Assembly: GCA_027019405.1 (NCBI GenBank)
Contig: JALUWO010000017.1
Location: 1-64,000, forward strand
DNA from: Candidatus Altimarinota bacterium
GTDB taxonomy: Bacteria; Patescibacteriota; Gracilibacteria; BD1-5; UBA6164
Length of the DNA stretch: 64,000 bases
Direction: 5' to 3'
Within the stretch, counting starts at the first letter, position 1. Every line of letters starts with the position of its first letter. Made by a program: the position numbers and the translations under genes. Below, piece by piece: positions 32,473-45,221 of this stretch. The notes below the pieces were generated by a model that worked only from the letters and a program-made list of their open reading frames with translations, was not told the origin of the DNA and made no database searches.

Positions 32473-33162
32473 ATGTCAAAAAATCATATACAACATCTAG
32501 CAATTATAATGGATTGAAACAGAAGATGGGCTAGAAATAAATGAATACCAGCTTTTATAGGACATAAAGCTTGAGCTGATAATGTAGTAAAAATAACAGA
32601 ATATGCAGATAAACTTTGAATAAATTTTTTAACTTTATGGGCCTTAAGTGTAGATAATCTAAATAAAAGAGATGATGATGAAGTAAAAAAAATTATCAAA
32701 CTTATAAATTCTATTGAAACATACTTAGAAAAAATGAAAATTGAAAATTTAAGATTTGAAACAATAGGAAATATAGAAAACCTTCCTATAAAATCTCAAG
32801 AAATATTAAAAAGAGTCAAACAAACAACTAAAAACAATACTTGAATAACCTTAACTTTAGCTTTAATCTATTGATGACAAGATGAGATAATAAGAGCAAC
32901 TAAAAAAATAATAAAAGCTTGACTTGAACCAGAAAAATTAACAAAAGAAGAATTCAAAAAATATCTTGATACTAACTTCTTACCAAATCCAGATTTAATT
33001 ATAAGAACTGGTTGAGATATAAGACATTCTTGATTTTTGCTATATGATTCAGAATATTCTGAATACTACTTTACTCCTAAAAAATGGCCAGAGTTTGATG
33101 AAAAAGAATTTGATAAAGCTATAGAAAGTTTTAATAATTCTAAAAGAAATTTTGGAAAATAA
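32473..33162 (+). CDS. uppS: Isoprenyl (undecaprenyl) diphosphate synthase
   Basis: The cis-prenyltransferase that makes the C55 lipid carrier for cell-wall precursors. The 229-residue protein is normal length with LAIIMDGNRRWAR at the N-terminus (catalytic Asp), GHKAGADNV, ALSVDNLNKR (variant of ALSTEN), and the C-terminal PDLIIRTGGDIRHSGFLLYD. It is followed 23 nt later by a trans-prenyl synthase, which would supply its allylic primer. Both form an isoprenoid operon. Confidence 0.94.
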
Positions 33163-33185
33163 AGAATAATTTATAAAACTATATT

Positions 33186-34094
33186 ATGCTTCCAACTTGG
33201 TATATACAGTATAAAAAACTAATAGATAATTCAGTAAAAAAATATTTAACTGAATATTTCAAAGATGAAAAAAATCCTTGACTTGATATAATAAAAGAAG
33301 CTAGTTTATATGCTTGTAAATGATGAAAAAGAATTAGAAGTATTTTAGCTTTGGAATTTTATTTAATTTTTTCTAAAAAAAAGCTTGAAAACTTAGAAAA
33401 AAATGATGATATTATAAAATTTTGTATAGCTTTAGAATTACTTCATGCTTATAGTCTTGTTCATGATGATTTACCAGCTATGGATAATGATGAATATAGA
33501 AGATGAGATTTAACTGTTTGGAAAAAATACTGAGAAGCAAATGCTATTTTAGCTGGAGATTTATTAAATAGTCTTGCTTTTCAAGTACTATGAGAAATAA
33601 ATTTAAATGTATTAACCTATTATTTTGGACAAGCAGTTTGATTACATTGAATGCTTTGAGGTCAAGTTCTTGATTTATATTATGAAAAAAATCCAGATAA
33701 ATTAAATCTAGAAAATTTAATAGAAATTCATAATAAAAAAACTTGAGCTTTGATAGAAGTTTCAGTTTTAGGTTGAATTTTTATAGCAGAAAAAAATCAT
33801 ACTTTTGTAAAAGATGAACAATCAAATAATATAAAAAAATACCTAGATTTTTGAAAAAAAATAGGTCTAGCATTTCAAGTAAAAGATGATTTACTTGATG
33901 TAGAATGAAATTTAGAAGAAACAGGGAAGAGTGTATGAGATTGAGAAGAAAAATGATTTGTATATTTTTTATGAATAAAAGAAACTCATAAATATCTAGA
34001 TAATTTAATTAATGATTGCAAAGAAATAATAAAAAATTTAAATTCAGAAAAATTAAATTTTTTAGTAGAATATATAGGAAATAGAAAAAAATAA
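33186..34094 (+). CDS. ispA: Polyprenyl (farnesyl/geranylgeranyl) diphosphate synthase
   Basis: The 302-residue protein has the first Asp-rich motif [17 protein letters not shown] near residue 95, [13 protein letters not shown], and the second Asp-rich motif [13 protein letters not shown] near residue 235. It condenses IPP with DMAPP to form the primer for uppS. The spacing before the first DDxxxxD is of the FPP/GGPP type; chain length cannot be stated. IspH at 51.4 kb supplies IPP and DMAPP. Confidence 0.9.
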
Positions 34095-34104
34095 AATATA
34101 AATT

Positions 34105-34136
34105 AAAAAAGTCAGTTTTTAAACTGACTTTTTTAA
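34105..34136 (+). terminator. Bidirectional terminator
   Basis: Stem AAAAAGTCAGTTT / AACTGACTTTTT. It ends the isoprenoid operon and lies inside the 3' end of the convergent channel gene. Confidence 0.8.
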
Positions 34137-35009
34137 TTTATATCAACAATTTTTACAAAATTTTGCATCATTTTCATTTGAAGTTCAACATTTTCTACAA
34201 GTATTTTCTTTACTTGTTAAGTTTATAATTTTTGTTGATTCTATAAAAATTATCACTGTAATAGTTGATAAAATTGTTACAAGCATAGGTCAAAGAAACA
34301 TTAAAATAGTTGCTAAAACTTTTGATATAGTTAATGTTGGAACCATATCTCAATATCAAACAGTTGTCATAGTAACAACTCACCACCATAAAGTAGCTGG
34401 AATAGAAGAGAATACTTCTTTATTTCAAAAATTAAATTCAAGTAAATATATAATAGTAGAGAAAAATATTAATACAATTCAAATAACAAATATTGCTGCA
34501 AGATATTCAATTTTATGTGTTTTTAATCATTTTAATAATTTCAAAGCTATTGGAACTTTTTCTATTAATTCAAATATTCTAAAAACTCTAAAAATTCTAA
34601 ATATTGCAAAAATAGTATAATGATCAATTCAATAAACTATTACTAAATAGAAAAATGGAGCAAAACTCAAAAAATCAAAAATATTTAATATTCTAAATAA
34701 AAATCATATTTTTTTATCACTAAAATACCATCTATAAAAATATTCTATAGCAAAAACTATACTGATAAATAAATCAAGTATAAATATAGTATTATGATAT
34801 TTACTTGAGAATCATGGAACTGTATCAAGTCATACTAAAATAACTGATACAAAAATCAAAATTATAATCAAATAATTTGCCCATAATCACAATGTAGTAT
34901 TTGTATCTTCAAATAAAGTATTTTTATCTTCATCTGAAATAATATATCATCAATTATTATTTTTTGTGAGTAATATTTTTTCTTTTGTTTTCTTAATAAA
35001 TCAAAACAT
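34119..35009 (-). CDS. Voltage-gated potassium channel with C-terminal zinc ribbon
   Basis: The 296-residue protein has six membrane segments. The fourth carries regularly spaced arginines (RIFRVFRIFEL), the mark of a voltage sensor, and the pore loop holds the K+ selectivity filter TTVGYGD. The last 30 residues form a zinc ribbon with CRKC and CKNC pairs, unusual for a channel and a possible cytoplasmic regulator. TGA encodes one filter Gly. The stop lies in the shared terminator. Confidence 0.88.
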
Positions 35010-35061
35010 ATTATATATTTATTTATATTTTTGTTATTATATCATACTTTTTATAAAAAAT

Positions 35062-35095
35062 AAAAAATAGAGTATTTTTATTTACTCTATTTTTT
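35062..35095 (-). terminator. Terminator after clpP
   Basis: On the minus strand, stem AAAAAATAGAGTAAA / TTTACTCTATTTTT-like, followed by T residues; it starts at the clpP stop. Confidence 0.8.
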
Positions 35096-35708
35096 ATTTT
35101 TTTATAACCTTATCTATTAATCAATATTTTTTAGCCTCTTCAGCTGTCATAAAATTATCTCTATCACAATCTTTCTCTACCTGTTTAATATCTTTTCAAG
35201 TATGTTTAGCTAATATTCTATATAATCTATCTCAAGTTTTTACTATATGTTCTGCTGCAAGTTTTATATCTGTAGCTTGTCATTCAGCTCCACCAAGAGG
35301 TTGGTGAATCATTATTTCACTATGAGGAAGAGCATACCTATGTCATGCTTCTCATCAAGCTAAAATAATTGATCACATTGAGGCAGATAAACCAATAGAA
35401 ACAGTATGAACGGGACAAGAAACAAATTGCATTGTATCATAAATTGCAAGTCAAGCTGTAACATGTCATCCTGGAGAATTAACATAAAGTGTTATTGGAG
35501 CTTTAGGATCTTGTTTTTGTAAAAAAAGTAATTGAGCAATTACTGTATTTGCTACAGCTGAATCAATTGCTTCTCATAAAAAAATTATCCTATCTTCTAA
35601 AAGCCTAGAATAAATATCATATGCTCTTTCTCAACTTGGAGTTTTATCAATTACTGTTGGAATTAAAGTACTTGTTAATATCTTATCTGTTTTTCAAATA
35701 TGTGTCAT
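35094..35708 (-). CDS. clpP: ATP-dependent Clp protease proteolytic subunit
   Basis: The 204-residue protein matches ClpP throughout: RIIFLGEAID near the N-terminus, YVNSPGGHVTAGLAIYD, catalytic Ser in GLSASMGSIIL, catalytic His in [14 protein letters not shown] and the [18 protein letters not shown] tail with the Asp region. It forms the tetradecameric protease chamber. Its ATPase partner is not in the window. It is a single gene, divergent from gltX. Confidence 0.95.
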
Positions 35709-35849
35709 TTTCAATATTTAATTATATAATATCTTACATAAACATTATAACAAAAAATAAAAAAAATAGAAAATAAAATAAGTTTTTTTTGCTTTACAAA
35801 GTAAATAAAGTGTATAAAATAAAATAAATTTAATCCTTAAATAAAATAA

Positions 35850-37322
35850 ATGACTGTAGTTACAAGATTTGCACCAAGTCCAACTTGATATGTACATATT
35901 TGAAGTTTAAGAACTGTATTGTATAATTATTTATTTGCAAAAAAGAATAATGGTAAATTTTTAGTAAGAATTGAAGATACTGATAGAACAAGATTAGTAG
36001 AAGGAAGTGTTGAAAATATGCTGGAAGTTTTAGCCTCAGTTTGACTTATTCCTGATGAATGACCAAATAATCCTTGAGACAGATGACCATATTACCAATC
36101 TGAAAGACTTGATATTTATAAAAAATATATTCAAGAACTTATAGATAAAGATAAAGCATATTATTGTTTTTGTAGTCCTGAAAGACTTACAAAACTAAGA
36201 GAGGAACAACAATCTTTATGATTACCAACAAAATATGATAAAAAATGTAGATACTTATCAAAAGAAGAGATACAAAAAAAACTTGATGCTTGAGAACCTC
36301 ATACTGTAAGATTAAAAGTTCCTGATAATACAATTATTGAATTTAATGATTTAGTAAAAGGTAAAATCAAAGTTCCTTCAAAAGATATTGATGAACAAGT
36401 TTTATTGAAAACTGACTGATTTCCAACTTATCATTTAGCTAATGTAGTAGATGATCATCTAATGTGAGTTACACATGTTATAAGATGAGATGAATGGACT
36501 CCAAGTACACCAAAACATGTAATTATGTATGATGCTTTTTGATGGGAAAAACCTGTTTTTGCACATATTCCACTATTATTATGAACAGATAAAAAGAAAT
36601 TATCAAAAAGAACATGAGATGTTGCTGTTGAAAAATATTTAGAACATTGATATCTAACTGAAAGTTTAATAAACTATATTGCTCTTTTAGGTTGGAATCC
36701 AAAAACTACTGAAGAATTTTTCTCAATGAATGAATTAATTGAAAGATTTGATTTAAGACAAGTCCATAAAGCATGAGCAGTTTTTGACGTTGAAAGATTA
36801 AAATTTTTTAATTCTCACTATTTAAAAACTCTAGATTTAAATTATTTATATAATAAATTGAAAACATATCTATCAAAATATGACAAAGATTTTTTTGATA
36901 AAATAAATACTTTTTGAGATGACTACAATAAAAAAATTCTAAATGAAATAAGAACAAAAATAAAGAAATTTGATGAATTCAAAGAAAATACTTATTATTT
37001 ATACAATGAACCTAAAATTCCAAATAAAGAGCTACTTATTAATGAAAAAATGAAAATAAAAGATATTGATACAGTTAAAAAAGCATTAGAAATATCAATA
37101 TATATAACAAAAAATAATAATGATTTTAATTCTATAGATGAAGTAAAAAATATATTTATAGAAAAGATAAAAGAAGCTGAAATGAAAAATTGACAAGTAC
37201 TATGGCCAACTAGAGTAGCTCTAAGTTGAGAACAATTTTCTATTTGAGCATTAGAACTTATTTATATCTTATGAAATAAAAAGTCAACTGAAATTTTAAC
37301 TAAAGTATTGAAAACATTATAA
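35850..37322 (+). CDS. gltX: Glutamyl-tRNA synthetase
   Basis: The 490-residue protein has the GluRS signatures [18 protein letters not shown] (HIGH motif), the VEDTDR-type RIEDTDRTR, and KLSKRTGD (KMSKS-like motif) near residue 255. The YCFCSPERL segment contains a Cys pair. It charges tRNA-Glu; whether it also charges tRNA-Gln cannot be decided here. It is followed closely by a small zinc-ribbon gene. Confidence 0.94.
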
Positions 37323-37368
37323 AAAAATGTTAGACTATAGTTATAATTAATTTAATAAAATATATATT

Positions 37369-37707
37369 ATGAACTACCAAGCATTAAAATCTATGATTGA
37401 GAGTCTAATAAAATCATTTAAATGTCAAGAATGTCAAAGCAATATAACTGAAAAAAATATTGATATTGTTTGAGCAGCATGAAATAGTGTAAATATTGAT
37501 ATAGAATGTCCAAAATGTGCTAAACATACAATGGTAAAATCACAAATATTACAAATAGATGCAAGTAATATAAACTTACTTAAAGATAATTTAACAAAAC
37601 TAAAAACAAACCTAGAAACACCAATAAAAGATGAAGAAATGATTAAACTAAGTAAAGATTTAAAAAATAGAAACATAAGTGCTAGTGATTTATTTTCAGA
37701 TAAATAA
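37369..37707 (+). CDS. Small zinc-ribbon protein
   Basis: The 112-residue product has two Cys pairs, CQEC near residue 20 and CPKC near residue 45, forming a likely zinc ribbon, followed by a lysine-rich helical tail ending ISASDLFSDK. Function unknown. It lies 46 nt after gltX and ends at a strong terminator, so it is probably cotranscribed with gltX. Confidence 0.7.
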
Positions 37708-37724
37708 AAAAGTTGAAAAAGAAA

Positions 37725-37768
37725 CTAAAAAAACTATAATCTATTATAATAGATTATAGTTTTTTTAG
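37725..37768 (+). terminator. Long hairpin terminator
   Basis: Nearly perfect palindrome AAAACTATAATCTATT / AATAGATTATAGTTTT followed by T residues. Confidence 0.85.
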
Positions 37769-37779
37769 TTATAAAAAAT

Positions 37780-38190
37780 ATGAAAAAAGTACTACTCTCA
37801 ATAGTTATAATTATAGTTTTATATATAATAATTGTTTTTAAAGCTCCTATTATAGCAAATCAAATAGAAAAAATGATTTGATTATCTTGATTAAATGAAA
37901 AAATAAGAGATATAAAAAATAAACTTGATTATTTCTGAACAAAAGTCCCAACTAAAGATGATTTGCAAAAATATTATAGTTGAACATTAAATACTATTGA
38001 TAAAACAAAAGAAAACATTGATAAATTAAGAAAAAAAGCTGATGATTTAAAAAATACTTATGATAAAACAAAAGATACTATAAATCAAGCATGAGAAAAA
38101 TTGAACCAATTAAAAGATACTGCAAATAAAATCTGAGATGTAACAAATGATATAAATAAAATAATTAACTCAACTTGAGCTGTTAATTAA
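37780..38190 (+). CDS. Membrane-anchored helical protein
   Basis: The 136-residue product has one N-terminal hydrophobic segment (residues 4-24) and a long helical, lysine-rich region with heptad character (IDKTKENIDKLRKKADDL and so on). No family recognised. It is convergent with the HyfG gene and shares its terminator. Confidence 0.65.
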
Positions 38191-38200
38191 AAATTATTGT

Positions 38201-38240
38201 ATAAAAAAATGAAGTTTTTATAAAAACTTCATTTTTTTAT
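38201..38240 (+). terminator. Bidirectional terminator
   Basis: A perfect 20-bp inverted repeat centred on 38220/38221 (TGAAGTTTTTA core), with A-runs and T-runs on both sides. It ends both the helical protein gene and the six-gene Hyf-like operon. Confidence 0.88.
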
Positions 38241-39715
38241 ACATCAAATCAACTATAACTCATATCAAAACTTTTATTACAAACAGGGAAGTCTGCAATT
38301 ATATTATTTAAAACAGCATATTCAAGTAAAGTCCAATTTACAAAACTTGGATCTTTAAATTTATAATAATTAATTTTTCAATTTTCTACATAAATAATTT
38401 GTAAATTTTCTCATCTATGTCATTCAGTTCTAGAAACAAAATATCAATCAGATAATTCTATTTTTTTATCTTTTTGTTTTTCTTCAAAATTTAATTTTTC
38501 TAATTTTTTTATAGATTTTTTTATGATTTTAAAACTTTGTTTTACTTCTTTTGCCCTTACATTAAATCTATCAAAACAATCACCATTTTCTCATAGAATA
38601 CATTTAAAATCAAAATCTTCATAATAAGAATCTACTTGTCTAAAATCTATTTTTAATCAACTTGCTTTTGCTCAAAGTCATAAAGAAGAATGAACTAAAG
38701 CAGTTTCTTTTTTCACAATTCATGTAGTAAAAAGTCTATCATAGATTCAAGTAGAACTACTTGCAATATACAATAAATTCTTAAACCTATCATTTATTTT
38801 ATCAATAGTTTTTAAAATCTTTTTAGATTTTTTTTCTGTTAAATTTATATTATTTTTTCAAAAATTTATTACTCAATCCAATAATCTATCTCAATATACT
38901 TTTTCATTTAATTTTAAAAATTCTTCTCTTATTTCCAAAAATCAATTTAATAAATATCCTTGTCATACATCATTTAAAATTGCTCAAATTGTCCATAAAT
39001 GATTATAAATCCTTTCTAATTCTAAAGCTATAATTCTATTTAACTTAGTTAATTCTGAAACTTTCATTTTAGCAGATTGTTCTATAAGTTTAGCAAAAGT
39101 TAAACTTGTAGCTATTTTTGAATCTCAAGCTATTTCAGTTGATGCTTCTAATAATTGTTGTAAATCCGATTCTTTTGTAAAATAATTTTCAACTCATCTG
39201 TAAACCCAACCATTTTGAATATCCAAATTTAAAGTATCTTCACCATCAACTGTAAATCTAAAGTGACCAGGAGGAATAATTCAAGCATGTATAGGTCCAA
39301 CTTGAACTTTTACTTCTCATTCAAATTTAGTTTCAGTAAAAATATACTCTTGTTTTTCTTTTACAATAGCTTTTCAAAGTTTCCTTTTTGGAAAATAATC
39401 TTTAGAAAAATTATGTAATCTTAAAATATGATTTTTAGATCAAGTAGTAGTTTTTCCATAAAAATCATAAATTTCATTTTCAAATAAATAAGCAGCATAA
39501 TAAATATCTGATATTTTTGGAAGTTCTTCTTGGTTTGAATGTACACAAGTTAATAAAATTTCCTTTTCATCCAAAGTTAATAAAATCATTAACTCATCAT
39601 TATTTTCATCAACTTCTCTTAAAAATTCTCATAAAAAATAATATCAATCATTTTTTAAAAGTTTTACTGCATCAAACACTTGTTTTAAAGTTTCAAATTT
39701 TTTAATTTGTAACAT
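38237..39715 (-). CDS. hyfG: HyfG/NuoCD-like large subunit lacking NiFe ligands
   Basis: The 492-residue protein joins a NuoC-like N-terminal part (residues 1-125, with ENEIYDFYG) to a NuoD/hydrogenase large-subunit-like part. It keeps VGPIHAGIIPPGHFRF, NGWVYRGVE, LELERIYNHLWTIGAILND and the RTEGHRGE-type segment. Both CxxC motifs that hold the NiFe centre in true hydrogenases are absent: the first region reads TEIAGDSKIATSL and the C-terminus reads FPVCNKSFDMSYSGFDV. It is therefore not a hydrogenase and resembles energy-converting hydrogenase-related proteins. It is the last gene of the operon. Confidence 0.85.
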
Positions 39716-39725
39716 CTTGATTTTT

Positions 39726-41147
39726 TTAAAATATAAACAATACACTAACAATACTTCAAATTCACATAATCAAAGTAACTAAAATAGGAGTAAAGATACT
39801 ATTAAAAGAAAAATTTTCTTTTATCAGCTTAGTATCAGTTCCATCTTTTTTCTTAAATAATTTAGAAAAATTTATAAGCATTCCTGAAAAAATTAATATA
39901 AAAGCAAATATAACAATAAAAGTTAACCATATATTTTTTATAAAAAGAGTATATATTAATCATATTTCAGAGATAAATAGAGGAGAGATTGGTACTCAAA
40001 CAAGCATTAAAATTGATATTATTATAAATTTTGATGATACACTTTGATTTTTTAAAAGATCTGATATTTTCTCAAATTTACCTGTTTTTTGTTCTAGTAA
40101 AACATTTCATACTGACATAAAACTAGAAGTTTTTAAAAAACTATGTGCTATTAGATGTAGTAATCATAATTTTAAAGCAAGAGGACTACCTATTCATAAA
40201 GCCAAAGCTAATATTCACATATTTTCACTAGATGAATAAGCAAGAGTTCTTTTAAAATGTCTTTGATAAATTAATATAAATCCAGAATAAACTAATGTTA
40301 TTATTCAAAAAGCAAGCAATACATTATTTGTAAAATCAGCTGTATTTAACAATATATCTACTATAATTTTTAACTTAAAAATTATATACAAAGCCAAAGG
40401 TAATAAAATAGAAGACATAAATGCTGAAACTGGAGTTGATGCTTTACCATGAGCATCTGGTAACCAACTATTCATAGGGAAAAGTCAAACTTTTGTACCA
40501 AATCAAACTAAAATAAAAATAAATGATAGCTTAACTAGTAAAGGATTAACATTCTCATAAGTAATTAGATTGAAATCTAAACTAGTAAGTCAAGAACTTA
40601 TAAGCATTAAAATTCAAAACAATCATACTGTTAATCATACAGAACATAAAATAACATATTTCCAAGCAGCTTCCCAAGAAGTAGAAACACCATAAAAACT
40701 TATCAAAAATGTTGTAAAAATAGTAGTTGCTTCAAGTGCTATCCACATAACTAATATATTGTTTGTACTAGCTACAAATAGCATTGCAAAAACAAATAAA
40801 TTTACAAATATATTATATTGTTTCAATCTTGAAAAACCTATAACTTTATGTTCAAATTCTTTTTTAAAATAATACACAGCATACCATCAAATCAAAAAAG
40901 CAAGTGTAGCAATCAATAATATAAATAAAGAATTTATATTATTATAATTTGAAAAATTTATATTATAATTACTAAAAAATATAGATAATTTATATGAATA
41001 TCAAATTTTAAATAAATAAACAATAAAAAATGATAAAAATAAATAAACTATAGTTGATAACTTTAAAACAAAAAAACTAAATTTTTTATTTAAAATAAAT
41101 GCAATTATACTTAAAACAATAGGTGTAAATAAAACTATGTAAAACAT
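39726..41147 (-). CDS. hyfF: HyfF-like antiporter-type membrane subunit
   Basis: The 473-residue protein has about 14 helices of the NuoL/M/N family of ion-translocating subunits. The conserved pump residues are present: Glu in WIALEATTIFTTFLI near residue 125, Lys in FGTKVGLFPMNSWLPDAHGK near residue 225, and SSSENMG near residue 290. It lies 10 nt upstream of the large-subunit gene. As part of the membrane arm it would move protons or sodium. Confidence 0.85.
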
Positions 41148-41188
41148 ATCTTTCAATTTTATTATATAAAAATATTAGAAAACAATTT

Positions 41189-41821
41189 TTAATCTTTTAA
41201 ATCTGATAATTTATCAATGTCTATACTTCAATAAACAGATCTTATTTTTAATGTTGAAATAATTAAAATTGCTAAACTCATTAAAATATCAACAATTATT
41301 CATAACTCTATATAAAAACTAACTCTTTCCAAAACAAGAAGTGATAATAAGAAAACTCAATTTTCAAGCTCTAAAAAACTCAATATATCTCAAATTAATT
41401 TTTTATGATTTGCAAAGTTTAAGAATCCTGAAACAAGCATAAACATAGCTCAAATAAAGATATAATTATTTGTTCAATATACTTTATTAGAGATAAAAAC
41501 AATTATTAAAAGGGAAATGAAATAAAATATCAAATTTGTAAAAATACCAAATTTAAATTCTCTTTCTACAATTGGTAACTTTGATGTTTTTATAAAATGG
41601 TATAAAAAACTTGGTATCAGAAGTAATCTTATAAGTATAGCAAATATAAAAGATATAAATATAAATATATCACTTGTAAATTGTTTGTGATATATCATAT
41701 AAAAAAATGATATTATGATTGCAACTTGAAAAATATAAATTTTTATAAAATTTTTATAATTTCATGTAACTCAAAGTATAAAAATTGTTAATACTAAAAG
41801 TAAAAATAAAATTTCTAACAT
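41189..41821 (-). CDS. hyfE: HyfE-like membrane subunit
   Basis: The 210-residue protein has six to seven membrane helices and the family pattern LSFLELENGVFLLSLLVLER followed by ELGIIVDILMSLAIL and a C-terminal SIDIDKLSDLKD. This is the hydrogenase-4 membrane component E, which combines NuoK-like helices. The start ATG is 6 nt after the stop of the HyfC gene. Confidence 0.8.
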
Positions 41822-41827
41822 TTTTTA

Positions 41828-42730
41828 TTATTTTAAAAGATAAAAAGAGATAGTAATAAGTTCCAAAATAAGTAAAAATCAAAATACATTTTGATATTTA
41901 AATAATCTCATTTTTGTAATAAATGTTTCAAAAAAAGCTATAAAAACTAAAATAACTAAAACTTTCAAAACATATAATCAAAATAACTCAAAAGAATTTG
42001 TTAAAGAATAAGTATTATTCCAAACCAAAAATATAAGTAAGTTAACAAAAGCAATTAGATTTATTTTTGAAGCAATTTCCATAATTGCAAGTTTTGATCA
42101 TGTTGTTTCTAAAAGCATTGCTTCATGTATCATTGTTAGCTCAAGATGTGTAGATGGATTATCAAAAGGAAATCTTTTATTTTCTGCCAATAAGATAGCA
42201 AATAAATTTACTGCTAAAATAAAAACAAAAAAACTAACTATTATATTTGAATTATTTTGTAAAAAACTAGCTATAGATACCAAGTCCATATTTCATCAAG
42301 CAAGAACCACAAAAGCTAAAATCACTAAAATAGTTACTGGCTCTACAATAGCTAGAACAAAAGCTTCTCTAGCTGCACCAAGTCATCAAAAATAAGTAGC
42401 ATTATCCAATGCATAAAGCATTAAAAATACACTTCAAAGTCATAAAATATGAAATAATACAATTATATTTATATTTAATCAATTTCAGACAACTGGAATT
42501 AAAAATAAGAAAGTCAAACTTGTCATCAATATAATTAAAGGAGCAATAAAACTTACAAAACTTGTAAATTCTGACTTAAAATTAGATTTTTTAAATAATT
42601 TAATCAAATCATAATAAGTCTGAAAACAACTTAAAGTTTTTCTTCCATTTAATATATTTTTTATATTTTTTAAAAATACATCAAATAATGGAATTAAAAA
42701 TAATACAATTATAAAAAATAATATATACAT
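41828..42730 (-). CDS. hyfC: HyfC/NuoH-like membrane subunit
   Basis: The 300-residue protein has about eight helices and the conserved NuoH loops FQTYYDLIKLFKKSNFK and, near residue 200, AENKRFPFDNPSTHLELTMI followed by HEAM. This subunit links the ion-pumping arm to the hydrophilic subunits; the Glu- and Asp-rich loop is well kept although the redox centres in the partners are gone. It is 10 nt downstream of the HyfB-like gene. Confidence 0.88.
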
Positions 42731-42740
42731 TTTTTAAATA

Positions 42741-44708
42741 TTAATTAAATAAAACAATCACAACTAATAACAATAAAGCTAAAAACATATAAAATATATA
42801 ACTTTGTATTTCTCAATTTTGTAAAGATTTAACCTTTTTAGCAATACTAGAAATAAATTTTAATACCTTAGCATAAAAATTATCAACAAAATATTTATTA
42901 ATTGTAGAATATTCTATATTAGATAATTCTTTTTTATAAACTATTTCAGATTCTTTTTTAGAATTTTTACTTAAAATTTTTGATTCACCATAAATACTTG
43001 CAAATATTCTTCTAAGTGGTTGTATAAAAGCAGTACTAGTATATTGAGTTTTTGGTTCTATATAATTATAACCACAATTCCAAACTGGCATTTTCTTCTC
43101 TTTTTTTGATAAAACTTTATATAAAATATAACTTACTACAAAAAATACAGTCAATATTCATATAAGATATATAGGGGTATAGTTTAAATCTAGATTTCCA
43201 AAACTAAATAAGTTTCATTCAAATCTTATATTTAATATTTTTGAAACAATTAAATATATAAAACCAGGTAGTACAGCAAGTAAAACAATAGCCAACATCA
43301 AAACTCAGTAAGATATTTTTTCTCAAATTGATTTAATATCTTTATATTCCAAACTTATATCTCTTTTATTTCCCAAAAATGCTATTCAAAATACTTTTGT
43401 AAAACATATCAAAGATAATACAGCTGTTGCAGTTAAAGTAACAACTGATAAAATCAAAAGAAATTTAGTTACAATTGAACTTGAAATAACAACTGATTTA
43501 AATAATCAAACAAAAGTTAAAAATTCTGAATTAAAACCATTTAATGGCATTACTCATGCAATAGCTATACTTCAAACAAGAAAACTCAAAGCTAAAAAAG
43601 GAAAAGTTTTTATAAGTCATCCAAGTTTTGTATATTCATAAGTATTTGTTCTCTCTATCATTCAACCAGCAACTAAAAATAATAATCATTTAAAAATAGC
43701 ATGATTAAAAGTATGATAAAGTGCAGCAAATATTCAAACAACAACTATAAAACCATTATGTAAATACATTCATAGCATACTTATAGCTATACCTAAAAAT
43801 ATAATTCAAACATTTTCTATTGTATGATATGCTAGTAATTTTTTGATATTGTGTTGTATAATAGCATAAAATACTCATAAAAATGATGAAATAGCTGCAA
43901 TAAGTAAAGTTACTACAAACCAAGAAAATTGAACTTGTCAGTGAAAAAATATAAGTAAAAATTTAAGTATCATTAAAACTGGAAGTTTTACCATAAATCA
44001 ACTCATAAGTGCTGAAACATTTGTTGGAGCAATTGGATGAGCCTTTGGTAACCAAATATGAATAGGGAATAATCAAGCTTTTGATCCAAATCATATTAAA
44101 GCTGCAAAAAATGATAAACTTGCTAAACTTTGAGTTAAACTAGCATTTCACCATTGTAAAAAAGAAGTACTATGAGTTGATATTATAAATGGTATAAATG
44201 ATAAAAGAATAAAAAACATTCAAATATGAGTTATAATCAAATACCAAGCTCAATCTTTTAAAATTCATTTTTTTGTAGCTTCATGAACTACTAAAAAATA
44301 ACTAGATACACTCATTATCTCCCAAAAAACTAAAAAAGTTATTGCTTCTGAAGAAATAATTACTCCAAGCATGGAAGTAACAAAAAGCAATAACATAATA
44401 TAATAAAAATTTAATTTTTTTCAGTGTTTTAGATATTCTCCAAAATAAAAATCACTATAAAAACTTACAGCAAATCATAAAACTGCAAAAATCAAAAGAA
44501 AATAATTTTCTAAACTTTCTATATGAAATAAATTAAATAAATTTACTACAGAATTATGTAATAAATTATTTACTGAAAATATTCAAATCAATAAAAAAAC
44601 TGTAGCTAAAGTATGATTTAATATCTTTACTTTTCTTAAACTATCAATTTTTAGAAAAAATGAAGCTAAAAATAATAATCCAAATAATATCAATATTGTT
44701 ACTAACAT
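42741..44708 (-). CDS. hyfB: HyfB/NuoL-like antiporter-type membrane subunit
   Basis: The 655-residue protein is a full-length hydrogenase-4 component B. Visible pump residues include Glu in VFWEIMSVSSYFLV near residue 115, Lys in [20 protein letters not shown], and KKLLAYHTIENVGI. The C-terminal quarter has the VWNCGYNY motif typical of HyfB, and a final anchoring helix. The start overlaps closely with the upstream NuoB-like gene (TAATATG), indicating translational coupling. Confidence 0.9.
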
Positions 44709-44709
44709 A

Positions 44710-45186
44710 TTATTTTATAAAATTAACTAAATAATTAAAAATATCTTTTGAAGAAGGATTTCAAGGAATTTCTAAATCAACTTTTCATAAAACTTCTTTC
44801 ACACTTTTACAATCTTCAAATCTATTATCTCATTTTATAGCCTTATCTCCACAAGCTATAATAACTTTTGGATCAGGCACAACTTCATAAGCATCTTTTA
44901 AAGCTTTTTGCATATTTTTTGTAACTGCACCAACTACAAATATTCAATCAGCATGTTTTGGTGAAGCAGTAAAAGAGATATTGTATGATTCCAAACTAAA
45001 TTGGGGTCACTCAAGAGAATATAATTCAGTCATAATTTCTTCATTATCTCCTACATCAATACATCTTAATTTTAATGATTTTTTTAATACTTTTGGAACT
45101 TTATTTTTAAGATCTAATTCTTCTGGTTTTACTTTTTTATTTTTCATTTTAGTAAAAACCTCTTTTGTAATGTTTATAAATGACAT
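44710..45186 (-). CDS. hyfI: NuoB/HyfI-like subunit without iron-sulfur ligands
   Basis: The 158-residue protein aligns with the small subunit that normally carries cluster N2. It keeps SPKHADGIFVVGAVTKNM and VVPDPKVIIACGD. All four ligand Cys are gone: the usual GSCNGCE is GDNEE, GDCA is GDKA, and PGCPP is PGNPS. The remaining Cys residues are at other places. It is the first gene of the operon behind a good promoter, and the frame is intact, so it is a maintained protein rather than a relic. Length is normal. Confidence 0.82.
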
Positions 45187-45221
45187 TTTTTTTTATTATA
45201 CAATAAAAATTATAAGACAGA

